DNA of 64,000 bases from Imbricaverruca yamaguchii. Its lineage: Eukaryota; Arthropoda; Thecostraca; Neoverrucidae. Made by a program: the position numbers and the translations under genes. The stretch is taken from NCBI GenBank assembly GCA_034440575.1, contig JAOTOL010001622.1, forward strand, positions 982,501-1,046,500, in the 5' to 3' direction. Of this stretch, positions 22,270 through 31,316 are shown one piece after another. A model generated the notes under the pieces. That model did no database searches, had not been told where the DNA came from, and saw nothing but the letters and a program-made list of their open reading frames with translations. Within the stretch, counting starts at the first letter, position 1, and every line of letters starts with the position of its first letter.

Positions 22270-23088
22270 AGTTTCGTTGAATACGACTGCGAGTTTAACG
22301 TTGATGATCTACTTGCTTGTGGATTCCATTGAGCGCATTATGCTCCTTGTCTCTTCATTGTGTGCATGTAGTATTTCGCCGTAGTGCATGATGGTCAATA
22401 TTGCGATTAGTACATAGGACATATCTGTATTCGGTCGACGTTTCGTCTTAACCTGAGATATTTTGAAGACTATGGGTTGGTAAGTCACATTGGTGAAGTA
22501 CACCCGTTTGGAATTATGCTTTGGTTGACAATTCGCGTGCGTTATGTGAGTGGGCGCTATGGTTACTGGACATTTATATTTCCAGTGCCACACTGCAAGA
22601 CATGTCACTGTGGGGTGGGGCTGCCCCTCGTAGAGTTTGAGTGTTCCGCGTGCGTTGATTTGTTTGTTGATATCTGCATCTATATGTCCGATGTAAATTG
22701 CCTCTAGGGCAATAAGACGTTTGTTGTGGGTGGTTGCGAGTATTTTAGTGTTTTCTACCAGTAATTTCCTTGTCAGCGCTGTGTTGTGGTGTTCGTGTGT
22801 ATGAGAGAGTGGCCCGCCGTTTTGTAGGTGCATTGTGAGTCTTCGACTAAGTGTAGTGGTTGTTTTTTTTTCGATGTATCCACTGTGAGGTAGGAGTGCG
22901 CAGTCTCCTAAAGTGCAATTGTAGTGGTATTTCAAATGTGTTTGCTTGATTGGTGATGGGTCATGTGCGGTGTTGTTTTTCATCAGTAGTGATGCTGCAG
23001 TTGGGCTGTTGTAGTAGTATGTTCAGTTTGAAAATGTCTTAGGTAAAGACGAAACGTCGACCGAATACAGATATGTCCTGTGTACTAA

Positions 23089-23154
<66 letters not shown>

Positions 23155-24526
23155 TATATACATAGAACATGTCTTTTTTGATGTCGTGTACTTCTTAAGG
23201 GAGAGAGAGAGAGAGAGGGGGGAGAAGGAAAGGCGGGTCCCCATGCCTGTTGGCCTTATTTGAACTCGTTTCACTGCAAGTATGTCTGCTAGGCATCACA
23301 CTGTTTCCCACGTATTGGTGGACAAAGTTTGCCCTGTCGTCTCTTAAAATCTGTCCCGAAAGCAACAGGCTGAAATTTTAGACAAGTACGAATTTGTTCT
23401 ATTGCCACGGCATTCGAGCATCCGAGATCGCTAACATGCTCTCAGCTGGATTTAAGGGTTTGCGTCGTCGTGTGACAGCATGATTATGATTTGCTACGAA
23501 GAATGGTTGATTTTCCAATGGCAGCCGGCTGATCGTGGGCGGCCGCGTCCGACGATGAAATGACACGCTATGTACCGTCACTGCAGTACTGCCTGCCCGA
23601 CTCCGTGGTAACATCTCATCCCGTGTTTGTTCCTATCGCTGATCGCTGACTTAGGTCGTGTTCTGCCCCCAGGCGAGCTGCTCACACTCCACAACACCAC
23701 CGCCTACTTCTTCGAGCCGTTCTTCTACCACGTGAAGCGCGACGCCAACGTGCTGGGACTGCGCGACGTGGACGTGCCCGGGGTGCTGAAGCAGCTGCTG
23801 ACCTGCCAGCTGGAGCGGTCGCCGCTGCTGCGCCACCTGCGCTTCCGCCGGTTCATTCTGGCGCACTGGCGCGCCGCGACCGACGAGAGCCTGGCGGAGC
23901 GCGAGCGCTCGTGCCGGCGCAGTCCGGTGCGCGTGGTGAAGCTGGTGCGGCCCGGTCTGGCGCAGCTGTTGCCGCTGCTGCGCGACCCGACGCTGGCGCC
24001 GCGACTGCGGCTGCTGCACCTGGTGCGCGACCCGCGCGCCACGGCCGCCTCGCTGATGCGCCGCGCCGACGTCTGGCCCAGCCTGCGCACCGGGAACGCC
24101 TTCCCGTGCCGCACGCTGCGCGCCGACCTCGCCGCCGTGCGCCACCTCGGCGACCGGCGATACCGGCGCGTGCGCTACGAGGACGTGGCGCGGCAGCCGC
24201 GCCGGCGGACGGTTGCCCTGTACCGCTTCCTCGGCCTGCCGGAGCCGCCCGGCATCGACGAGTACCTGCGGCTCCACATGAACGCCAATAGCCTGCCGGC
24301 TAATCCGACTGCAGCGCCACCAGACGGTGGCCGTCAGAAACTACAGCTTCCACTACCGGACCAAAAGAGGCCGCCACCACCGAAAGGCGGAGACGGCTAC
24401 TACGGCACATACCGTTCTGCCGGCTTTGATCCGCTTCACTGGAGGCGAGAGATGGAGCCGACTCTGCTGAGCCAAATGCGCCGCGAGTGTGCGGACGTCA
24501 TCGACGAGCTGGGGTACGCGCCATGA
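16079..24526 (+). CDS. Carbohydrate (GlcNAc/Gal 6-O-type) sulfotransferase, complete, 3 exons
   Basis: Exons 16079-16199, 17643-17822 and 23673-24526 sum to 1155 nt, encoding 384 residues, with phase-1 introns of 1.44 and 5.85 kb. Residues 1-30 form a type II signal anchor (basic RRR, then a Leu run), placing the enzyme in the Golgi lumen. The 5'-phosphosulfate-binding loop is at about residues 90-101 (SSSPRSGSTLLG), split by intron 2 at its last Gly. The 3'-phosphate motif is at about 215-232 (HLVRDPRATAASLMRR). The C-terminal GYYGTYR and IDELGY are typical of CHST enzymes, which transfer sulfate from PAPS to glycan hydroxyls. N-glycosylation sequons lie near 50, 63 and 108. The length is normal for the family (~380-420). 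The exact glycan acceptor cannot be told from sequence. Confidence 0.93.
16200..16369. other. Start of intron 1
   Basis: GC-rich intronic sequence directly after the donor. No repeat is recognised. Confidence 0.5.
16370..16500. repeat. Degenerate tgtagctgtacc repeats
   Basis: Words tgtagctgtacc, gtacctgtacc and tactgtag repeat with units of 6-18 bp in intron 1. Confidence 0.8.
16501..17411. other. Intron 1, contains a diverged duplication and a hairpin
   Basis: Two similar phrases, ccagaccatgtgaggttcatgtcttcaacactaac-like at 16613-16650 and 16768-16803, show a diverged ~155-bp duplication. A minus-strand open frame at 17005-17334 has ordinary amino-acid composition but no recognised domain; it could be an old transposon remnant. 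Confidence 0.4.
17254..17314. repeat. Long inverted repeat (hairpin)
   Basis: Perfect 15-bp arms aatattggtgtgcga (17262-17276) and tcgcacaccaatatt (17283-17297) are separated by gttttg. Outer arms ctgaaaca and tgtttcag extend the stem beyond an 8-9 nt bulge. Confidence 0.9.
17412..17655 (+). repeat. 85-bp direct repeat, 3 units; the last holds the exon 2 acceptor
   Basis: Units start with agtgacagatcacacagcag-type sequence at 17412, 17497 and 17582, exactly 85 bp apart. Units 1 and 2 contain gatccggtttcag|caccag; unit 3 contains gatctggctccag|CACCAG, the acceptor used by exon 2. The acceptor is therefore present three times. Confidence 0.93.
17643..17822 (+). CDS. Sulfotransferase exon 2 (5'-PSB motif)
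   Basis: The 180-nt exon is phase 1 at both ends. The acceptor ctggctccag is chosen at 17642; a second AG at 17654 is also in phase and would shorten the protein by four residues. The exon encodes a stem with two sequons and then LYVVLFSSSPRSGSTLLG. The donor is TCG|GTGAGG. Confidence 0.88.
17876..17939. repeat. 32-bp tandem duplication behind exon 2
   Basis: ctcggtggacactcggtcgc followed by cacttgggccgc occurs twice, at 17876 and 17908, with one change. It is in intron 2, about 55 bp after the donor. Confidence 0.9.
17940..19339. other. Intron 2, nothing recognised
   Basis: AT-rich intronic sequence. A short tga trinucleotide run stands at 18537-18552 and two diverged phrases acaagaaatattc/aaacaatg lie at 18649 and 18842. 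No exon is supported. Confidence 0.5.
19340..21300. repeat. Old degenerate ~22-bp repeats (gagagctaga type)
   Basis: Words gggcccctgag, gagagctaga, gaaaggacccctga and ctgaagctcgag recur roughly every 21-22 bp over 2 kb, with heavy divergence. A family-2 SINE interrupts it at 20371-20527. It lies within intron 2. Confidence 0.65.
20371..20527 (-). mobile_element. tRNA-derived SINE, family 2, copy C
   Basis: On the minus strand a cloverleaf-like head (gcgatagctcagttgatag, B box gggttcgaatctc) is followed by accaaccggcgtgagaggtt, tggcgacgctacataacc and a tgcgtcgtaaaa tail. The head is the best-preserved tRNA-like sequence in the window. It is attached to a SINE body, so it is not called a tRNA gene. 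Confidence 0.75.
21440..21650. repeat. GC-rich degenerate triplet-like repeats
   Basis: Words gcggtgacgg, ccgccgccg and agcggtggt recur without a fixed period. A Gly/Ser/Pro reading is open on the + strand but has no splice context. Confidence 0.5.
21651..22220. other. Intron 2, nothing recognised
   Basis: Open frames on both strands have no recognisable domain. Confidence 0.45.
22221..22266. repeat. (TA)n microsatellite
   Basis: Mostly pure TA dinucleotides, left of the Penelope-like fragment. Confidence 0.97.
22309..22983 (-). pseudogene. Penelope-like element, GIY-YIG endonuclease fragment
   Basis: The 224-codon minus-strand frame has a Cys pair (YNCTLGDCALL), a GY..YI motif whose last Gly is replaced (GYIEKKTTTT), TLSRRLTMHL, a conserved His-rich spacer, NTKIL, and RLIALEAIYI with the catalytic Glu, followed by DINKQ. 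This order matches the GIY-YIG endonuclease of Neptune-type Penelope-like retroelements. The reverse transcriptase part is absent, so this is a 5'-truncated copy. A poly-T run coincides with the damaged YIG. The frame runs on into the right-hand inverted repeat. It lies within intron 2 of the sulfotransferase, antisense to it. Confidence 0.8.
22406..23089 (-). mobile_element. Penelope-like element copy bounded by ~59-bp inverted repeats
   Basis: 22406-22463 and 23031-23089 are inverted copies, ~90% identical, sharing gacgaaacgtcgaccgaata and cagatatgtcct. They enclose the GIY-YIG frame. The right arm directly abuts a (TA)n run. Confidence 0.8.
23091..23160. repeat. (TA)n microsatellite
   Basis: About 70 bp of TA with one G near its end, directly next to the inverted repeat of the Penelope-like copy. 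Confidence 0.97.
23198..23220. repeat. (GA)n microsatellite
   Basis: ggagagagagagagagaggg, about ten dinucleotides. Confidence 0.9.
23221..23672. other. End of intron 2
   Basis: Nothing is recognised before the acceptor gtcgtgttctgcccccag at 23672. Confidence 0.5.
23673..24526 (+). CDS. Sulfotransferase exon 3 (catalytic core)
   Basis: The first two bases complete the Gly of RSGSTLLG|ELL. The exon encodes YFFEPFFYHV, the central helices, the 3'-phosphate-binding HLVRDPRATAASLMRR, RYRRVRYEDVARQP (the family's RYEDL box), a FLGLP segment, a Pro-rich insertion (KRPPPPKGG) and the C-terminus IDELGYAP. TGA is at 24524-24526. The codons are extremely GC-rich, unlike the AT-rich flanks. Confidence 0.95.
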
Positions 24527-25909
24527 AAATGAGACGAGCTGTGGAAACGTCGCTGCCAATCTGTGTACGAGTCATGGTCGTGAAAGGTACGACTCTACGT
24601 GCGGGCCGAGACGTCAACGATGTGACGCTTACGTTTGCGATACATTGCGATTGCGAGAGGATAGCGAACTCTGAGGAGCGGCCACGCCCACCTGTCTGCG
24701 CTTTCACGTCTGTTGGACGGCGCTTGCATTTGTGCGAGTGCAATGGGTGCTGGGTTTCGCGAATTTGTGGCATGTGCACACATGAAAGAGTAGGGACCAC
24801 CATCTGTGTTCTCACTTGGTGACATTGCTGGTCTTTGTCTTGTGTGGCAGTTACATGGATATGCGACTGCTCCATGGCTATCCGATGATCGGTAGCTCGC
24901 CACTAATCTCCTCTCCGACTTGGATTTTTCAAATCACCTGCCAGCTTCGATTTACCCCTCCACTATTAAGCATGACGCAGGGGCAGCAGTGACATTGTCC
25001 GACGTTTGTGGATAATTCGTTGCATTGATTTGAGCATTGCTTGTGGCATTAGCAAACAAGATGTTCTTGAAGCATAGTGCATCCGATAAGGATCCGCCTG
25101 ATCCCGGAATAATTATTGAGCATCGCCGCCATGGGACCACCGGACACGGAGTGCTGATGGGGAGTGCTTGTCTGGCAAATCCAACCACTGCCGACGGTAG
25201 GAAAAAAACGTTTTCCTGATTCTTTCACGCACTGATCCCCTCGATGTGGATGTCCTTTGAACATAATTTTGGGAAGTGAGCCCATGAACCTGTTCTGACA
25301 TGTATCGCGCATGCATGTTTAACTTTAGCAGTTTTGCTGGATTACATACCATCTTGTTAGGGATATATTCAGTGACTTTAATCCAACCTCTGTCAGATCT
25401 TGACACCCTCTCTCGAAGGGGACTTCAAATTATAAGTACCCCCACTAGAAGGAACCCCCCTCCCACCCTCTGACTTCAAATTAAGCGCTGCACGAAAGCG
25501 AACCGGGTATCATCGGAAAGTCTTTGACGAATAAGGCCAGAAAATGTTCCTATGTTTCCTATGTTGTGCCTATGTTTCTTCATTTGCACTGGTTCAGTGA
25601 CATGGAGCGTTGCCATCGGAATGAACATGAAGCTAAGAACTAAAACTGTCATGTCATAAAACACTTCCTTTCTGAAAGTGGTGTCAAGTTTATGTTCGGG
25701 AAATTAATATTTCCCTTGTGCTGAATACGTTCTCAGATACGCTAGCATGGCCTGCAGCGGTGTAAAGCAATCTTTATCAAATGATGGCGCTGTAATGCGT
25801 ACGAGTTGATCCGGTATATGGCAATTCAGTGCACTGTCGTAGGCAACACTTGTATGCATGGAATGCAAAACAAAGTAATCAATGCGTGTTCAGGAAGGTG
25901 TCGGACAAT
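24527..25909. other. 3' UTR and intergenic sequence
   Basis: No AATAAA was found close to the stop. Nothing else is recognised. Confidence 0.45.
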
Positions 25910-27400
25910 GGCGGGACTCTGCTGGGTAGACTGCACTGCACAGTGACGGGGCTCTGCAGAATAGACTGCGTTAGGTAGTGGCTGAAGCTGCAGATTAAGC
26001 TGTGTTGCACAGTGGTGGGGCTTTGCAGGATAGACTGCGTTTGGTAGTGACGGGACTCTGCAGAATAGACTGCATTGCGTTATGGTGGGACTCTGCATAA
26101 TAGACTGCGTTTGGTAGTGACGGGACTTTGCAGAATAGACTGCATTGCGTTATGGTGGGACTCTGCATAATAGACTGCGTTTGGTAGTGACGGGACTCTG
26201 CAGAATAGACTGCGTTTGGTAGTGACGGGACTCTGCAGAATAGACTGCGTTTGGTAGTGACGGGACTTTGCAGAATAGACTGCATTGCGTTATGGTGGGA
26301 CTCTGCATAATAGACTGCGTTTGGTAGTGACGGGACTTTGCAGAATAGACTGCGTTTGGTAGTGACGGGACTCTGCAGAATAGACTGCATTGCGTTATGG
26401 TGGGACTCTGCATAATAGACTGCGTTTGGTAGTGACCTTGAAACGTATGGGTAGTGACGGGACTTGCAGAATAGACTGCATTGCGTTATGGTGGGACTCT
26501 GCAGAATAGACTGCGTTTGGTAGTGACGGGACTTTGCAGAATAGACTGCGTTTGGTAGTGACGGGACTCTGCAGAATAGACTGCGTTTGGTAGTGACGGG
26601 ACTCTGCAGAATAGACTGCGTTTGGTAGTGACGGGACTCTGCAGAATAGACTGCATTGCGTTATGGTGGGACTCTGCATAATAGACTGCGTTTGGTAGTG
26701 ACGGGACTTTGCAGAATAGACTGCGTTTGGTAGTGACGGGACTTTGCAGAATAGACTGCGTTGCGTTATGGTGGGACTCTGCATAATAGATGGTTTGGTG
26801 GGACTCTGCATAATAGACTGCGTTTGGTAGTGACGGGACTTTGCAGAATAGACTGCATTGCGTTATGGTGGGACTCTGCATAATAGACTGCGTTTGGTAG
26901 TGACGGACTTTGCAGGATAGACTGCGTTTGGTAGTGACGGGACTCTGCAGAATAGACTGCATTGCGTTATGGTGGGACTCTGCATAATAGACTGCGTTTG
27001 GTAGTGACGGGACTTTGCAGAATAGACTGCATTGCGTTATGGTGGGACTCTGCATAATAGACTGCGTTTGGTAGTGACGGGACTTTGCAGAATAGACTGC
27101 ATTGCGTTATGGTGGGACTCTGCATAATAGACTGCGTTTGGTAGTGACGGGACTTTGCAGAATAGACTGCATTGCGTTATGGTGGGACTCTGCATAATAG
27201 ACTGCGTTTGGTAGTGAGGGACTTTGAGAAATCGTTTGGTGGGACTCTGCAGAATAGACTGCGTTTGGTAGTGACGGGACTCTGCAGAATAGACTGCATT
27301 GCGTTATGGTGGGACTCTGCATAATAGACTGCGTTTGGTAGTGACGGGACACTGCAGGATAGACTGCGTTTGGCAGTGGCGAGACTCTACAGAATAGATT
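25910..27400. repeat. 35-bp satellite with alternating unit types (70-bp higher order), ~42 units
   Basis: Type A has gggactctgcataatagact then gcgtttggtagtgac; type B has gggactttgcagaatagact then gcattgcgttatggt. They often alternate A-B, giving 70-bp dimers, and runs of A alone also occur. Edge units at 25910-26050 and 27340-27410 are more diverged. Minus-strand open frames are artefacts of the array. Confidence 0.97.
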
Positions 27401-28045
27401 GTGTTATACAGTGGTTGCCCCAATAAGGCACTCGGGGAAAGGTTCACAGTCTATTTTAGGTTTGGGAGAGGGCTGGAGAAGGTTCACAGCAAACTTCAGG
27501 TTCCGTATGCCTAATGCACACCATATATGCCTGTTCTCTAATTTGCCTGGAGTAGGGGTGGTTAAAAGTGCGTTCCACCAATCTACCAGGAGCATCCACT
27601 CATGATTTAGATATCCGACAGAACTCGTGACTAATTGTGTTCACAAGGGCATGAACTCATCGCGAAAATCCCAATGTTTGAACAAAGCGTCTAGTTGAAA
27701 ATTGCACGTCGTGTGAAAAACTGTGATTGCTATGTTGACTCACTGCTGAAAATCCAAACAGTATGATCACCCAAACATAGCTGATTGCGGCTGCCTCCGC
27801 TTCAGGTGCCAGTTGTTGCAGCCCGATATCATCTCATGTTCCCAGACATCAGCAATTCGCAGCAATAACGTGGAACTAACAACCAGCGGTGAACTTTGAG
27901 ATATTATCGACTGTGTTTGCCTGACAGAATGTGATGGATCACATCCTTTTGGTGGCAACATTAAAGGAAATGAACGTTTTTCCCGAGCACTTGCTGTTTC
28001 CGATGTGTCCTCAGGCATGCTTAAATCATGACATGGAACCGGTCC
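27401..28045. other. Intergenic sequence, nothing recognised
   Basis: No repeat or credible exon was found. Confidence 0.45.
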
Positions 28046-28363
28046 GTTGAAAGCAGGGATGCGGAGCCGGGAAAATTTTGGACGGCTCCGGCTCCGACTC
28101 CGGCTCTGGCTCCGGAGAAGTATCCCGGCTCCGGCTCCGGCTTCGAGTCCGATAAAAATGTACCGGCTCCGGCGGCTCCGACTCCGGCTCCGGCTCCGTA
28201 CATCCAAAACGTGAGCCGCCCCGCTTTTGACGGCTCCGGCTCCGACTCCGGCTCTGAGAAAATGTCCCGGCGGCTCCGGCTCCGGCTCCGCCTCCGGGAA
28301 ATGTTCCGACTCCGGCGGCTCCGGCTCCGCCTCCGGCTCCGGCTCCGCATCCCTGGTTGAAAG
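28046..28363. mobile_element. hAT-type MITE with perfect TIRs and target duplication
   Basis: The element body is 28054-28355 (302 bp). The ends are CAGGGATGCGGAGCCGG and its exact reverse complement CCGGCTCCGCATCCCTG. The 8-bp direct repeat gttgaaag flanks it at 28046-28053 and 28356-28363. TIRs starting CAGGG plus 8-bp duplications are hallmarks of hAT transposons. The inside is mainly GGCTCC hexamer repeats broken by short A/T-rich words; there is no transposase. Perfect ends and duplication suggest recent insertion. Confidence 0.92.
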
Positions 28364-28659
28364 TAATCTTGATCGCTTTAATCAGACTTCGAAGTGCTCG
28401 AAAGTGCAATTGTCCACCACACATCTTTTGTGGTGGGAAGACAATTCATTGGAATAATATTAAATCATAAATATGGAAATTAGATCGAGTTTTTGATAGT
28501 GATGGAGATATGCACGATCATCGGGATAACTTGCATGATAACTCAGTTTATTGGCCGATAAAAAAATTAGCTCAGTATTTAACTGATGCCGAGCTGATTA
28601 ATCGTACAGCAGTACCATTGCATCTTACGGCATTACCTTTCATATTTTGTTTATTTAAT
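28364..28659. other. AT-rich intergenic sequence
   Basis: Nothing recognised. Confidence 0.4.
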
Positions 28660-28985
28660 TTAAAAAATTAATCCGAATTGTTGCTGGGGTGGCTTAAGGA
28701 ACCAGGGTTCTGTTGCTAAGCAGAGCTTGTTGCGTGAACCCTGGCCCCACCACCCGATCCATCAATTCCAGTTCAACGGCAGTATTTAGACCGAAAGTTT
28801 AACGTGCCGCCAATGCACCGACAGGGCCGCCCGGTAGCTCGTCCCCAGCCTTGTCGGGCCAGCTGCCATCTGACACTCCCGGCCGGGGGCAAAATGCGAG
28901 CGCGCGAAGCGACTCGAACCCTGTGTTGCCACCACAGGGGAGACCAGTGCAGACCAGCGCTATAACCAATTGAGCTACCGGGGCG
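28660..28985 (-). mobile_element. tRNA-derived SINE, family 1, copy B (full length)
   Basis: Reverse complement of the copy at 2679-3015. The head is ccccggtagctcaattggtt (minus strand) with B box gggttcgagtcgc, followed by the same body and the same tail ending ccaccccagcaacaattcgg. The two copies agree over nearly the whole length, with small indels. Confidence 0.88.
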
Positions 28986-29587
28986 GCATATTAGGGCAGT
29001 GTCCTTCTATATATAGTGCAGAAGCACCGTTTTATCGTACGGCTGTACCATTTTTATCGTCCGGCTATACCTTGTTGCCGTGCCGCAATACCACTTTGTC
29101 GTACGTCAGCACTATGTGTATCGCAAGATTGTACCCGTTTTGTGTCATGCTCTTTTTCACCAGATTTAAGAAAGAAATATTTGCTGCGCCAGAAATGTAT
29201 GTGTACCATTTAGCGATACCACGAAAACATCTGCAAAGTGAAATATAATAATTGCACGGGATAATTGATCTGGGGAAGAACTTCGCAGTATCCATCCGAA
29301 ATAGAACGGGTGCAAGAATGCCACGCTCAGAGCCAATGCCAGTTACATCAAAGCATTTTCACCAATCTCTGGATGTTGCTCCTCATCATTAATACGGTTT
29401 TCTTTTCGCATGCAATTTTTTTTTTAAAGAAGCACTTCCAGGTTTCCTAGACGAGCAAGAATCCCACGCTTTCATTCAAAGTACGCTAAGCCCCTGTGCA
29501 TACCTGGCACTGCAGCCACTGCAGGACGATATGTCAGGTCAGACTGCCGATGTCTCGGTTATTCTGCGTCAGGCGTCCAGTGCGGCG
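28986..29587. other. Intergenic sequence
   Basis: Between 29000 and 29100 the words tcgtacggctgtacca, tcgtccggctatacc and gccgtgccgcaatacca hint at a decayed ~25-bp repeat. Nothing else is recognised. Confidence 0.4.
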
Positions 29588-29836
29588 GTGGCGTGCAGGC
29601 CGTGCCGCGTGCAGGCCGTGCCGCGTGCAGGCCGTGCCGCGTGCAGGCCGTGCCGCGTGCAGGCCGTGCCGCGTGCGGGCCGTGCCGCGTGCAGGCCGTG
29701 CTGCGTGTGCGGGCCGTGCTGCGTGCAGGCCGTGCTGCGTGTGCGGGCCGTGCCGCGTGCAGGCCGTGCGTGTGCAGGCCGTGCCGCGTGCAGGCCGTGC
29801 TGCGTGTGCGGGCCGTGCCGCGTGCAGGCCGTGCCC
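29588..29836. repeat. 14-bp minisatellite
   Basis: Unit cgtgcaggccgtgc, with gtgcgggccgtgct variants that form 22-bp composites. It sits at the left edge of a strongly GC-rich block. Confidence 0.93.
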
Positions 29837-30257
29837 CATCCGGCCAGCCGCTCTTGCCATAGCGTCCTGGCGGCCACCAGCGCCAGCGCCGCCAGTGCCG
29901 CGGGCGGTGCGCGGCGGCGCGCGGCGGTGCGACCACCCAGGCCGCGTCGGCGCCGTGTGCCGACGGCGGACGCCGGACCACACGCGCGCCAGCCCGCGCC
30001 GGCCGGCCCGCCTCGTGTGTGGCCGCCGGCAGGCAGAGCGCCGTCATTGTCACAGGTGTCACTGATACTGAGCGATTGTCCTGTCGGCCGGCGCCTGGCC
30101 GACCCGCTGCCGCGTGGGAGGAGCGGGGCGCGGCTCCGACGCCGGCCCCGCTGCCCGCCAGATGAGAGAGCGGATGGGAGCATGGGTCTGAACAGGTGGC
30201 GGCCGGCGGCCGGCTGGTGCCATTGTGTTCCAGCGGTGGGCCATCGGCCGGCGTGGT
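29837..30257. other. GC-rich, CpG-rich block
   Basis: Several frames on both strands are open (Arg/Pro/Ala-rich) and a cacag|gtgtca junction lies at 30053. No frame has recognisable protein features, so it is listed as a CpG-rich block, possibly regulatory or an unrecognised exon. Confidence 0.35.
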
Positions 30258-30525
30258 GTCGCTACTGTACCCCAGTGGTGGGCGTGGTGCCGCCACTGTG
30301 ATCCAGTGGTGGGCGTGGTGACGCCACTGTGATCCAGTGGTGGGCGTGGGGCCGCCACTGTGATCCAGTGGTGGGCGTGGGGCCGCCACTGTGATCCAGT
30401 GGTGGGCGAGGGGCCGCCACTGTGATCCAGTGGTGGGCGTGGGGCCGCCACTGTGATCCAGTGGTGGGCGAGGGGCCGCCACTGTGATCCAGTGGTGGGC
30501 GTGGTGACGCCACTTCCACTTCCCA
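30258..30525. repeat. 31-bp minisatellite, ~9 units
   Basis: Unit ctgtgatccagtggtgggcg followed by tggggccgcca, with variants tgg-tgacgc and agg-ggccgc. Very regular. Confidence 0.95.
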
Positions 30526-31066
30526 TTGTCTCCCCACTCATGACTACCGTCTCCCAACTCTGACCACCGCCATTCCACCAGTGATCGCCATCTCCCTTCC
30601 CCTTCCCATTTCCTTCACATCCCTGACCATCGTTTTTCCACCCTATCACTGCCTCTCCACTCGTAGCCGTTCCCTTCCCTCTGACCAATGTGCCCTCACC
30701 CCTAGCCACGGTTTCTCGCCTCTCGCTACAGTGCCCCAGGTCGGCTCATCACAGCTCCATCTCCAGGATTGCATCTGGATCCTCCACCCCCAAGCCTGAC
30801 TCGAAGTTGCAGCTGTTGCACCAACGCTCTCACAAAGCTAGAGTCTGGAGGCTTAGAGTGGGTTCGAGGTGCCAGCAGTCCTTCCTTGAGTGACCTGGTG
30901 GGAGCACGAGCTGTTCGTTGGGCCCAGGGGAATATGCTGAGCTTAACTGAAAATGTGAGGCTCCAGGAAATTTCGGAGAGAAAGTTGGACATCTTTCTGA
31001 AACAGTTTCGAGGATTAGAGACTCTTCGATTCCAAGCTGTCTTCGGATGAGTGGGGACGGGCCTCA
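30526..31066. other. Intergenic sequence
   Basis: Pyrimidine-rich cc-att-tcc words at 30530-30740, then a stretch open on both strands with no recognisable protein. Confidence 0.4.
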
Positions 31067-31316
31067 AGCTGCCTTCGGACGGGGTCACGGCAGTCGGGGT
31101 CACGGCAGTCGGGGTCACGGCAGTCGGGGTCACGGCAGTCGGGGTCACGGCAGTCGGGGTCACGGCAGTCGGGGTCACGGCAGTCGGGGTCACGGCAGTC
31201 GGGGTCACGGCAGTCGGGGTCACGGCAGTCGGGGTCACGGCAGTCGGGGTCACGGCAGTCGGGGTCACGGCAGTCGGGGTCACGGCAGTCGGGGTCACGG
31301 CAGTCGGGGTCACGAG
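31067..31316. repeat. 15-bp minisatellite, ~16 perfect units
   Basis: ggcagtcggggtcac is repeated without a single substitution. All six frames are open or nearly so because 15 is divisible by three. A lone related copy (cagcagtcaggggcccga) lies at about 31390. Confidence 0.98.

Noticed and set aside
29840..30060. Coding exon in the GC-rich block
   Set aside because: Several frames on both strands are open; amino-acid content is Arg/Pro/Ala-rich as expected from composition alone.
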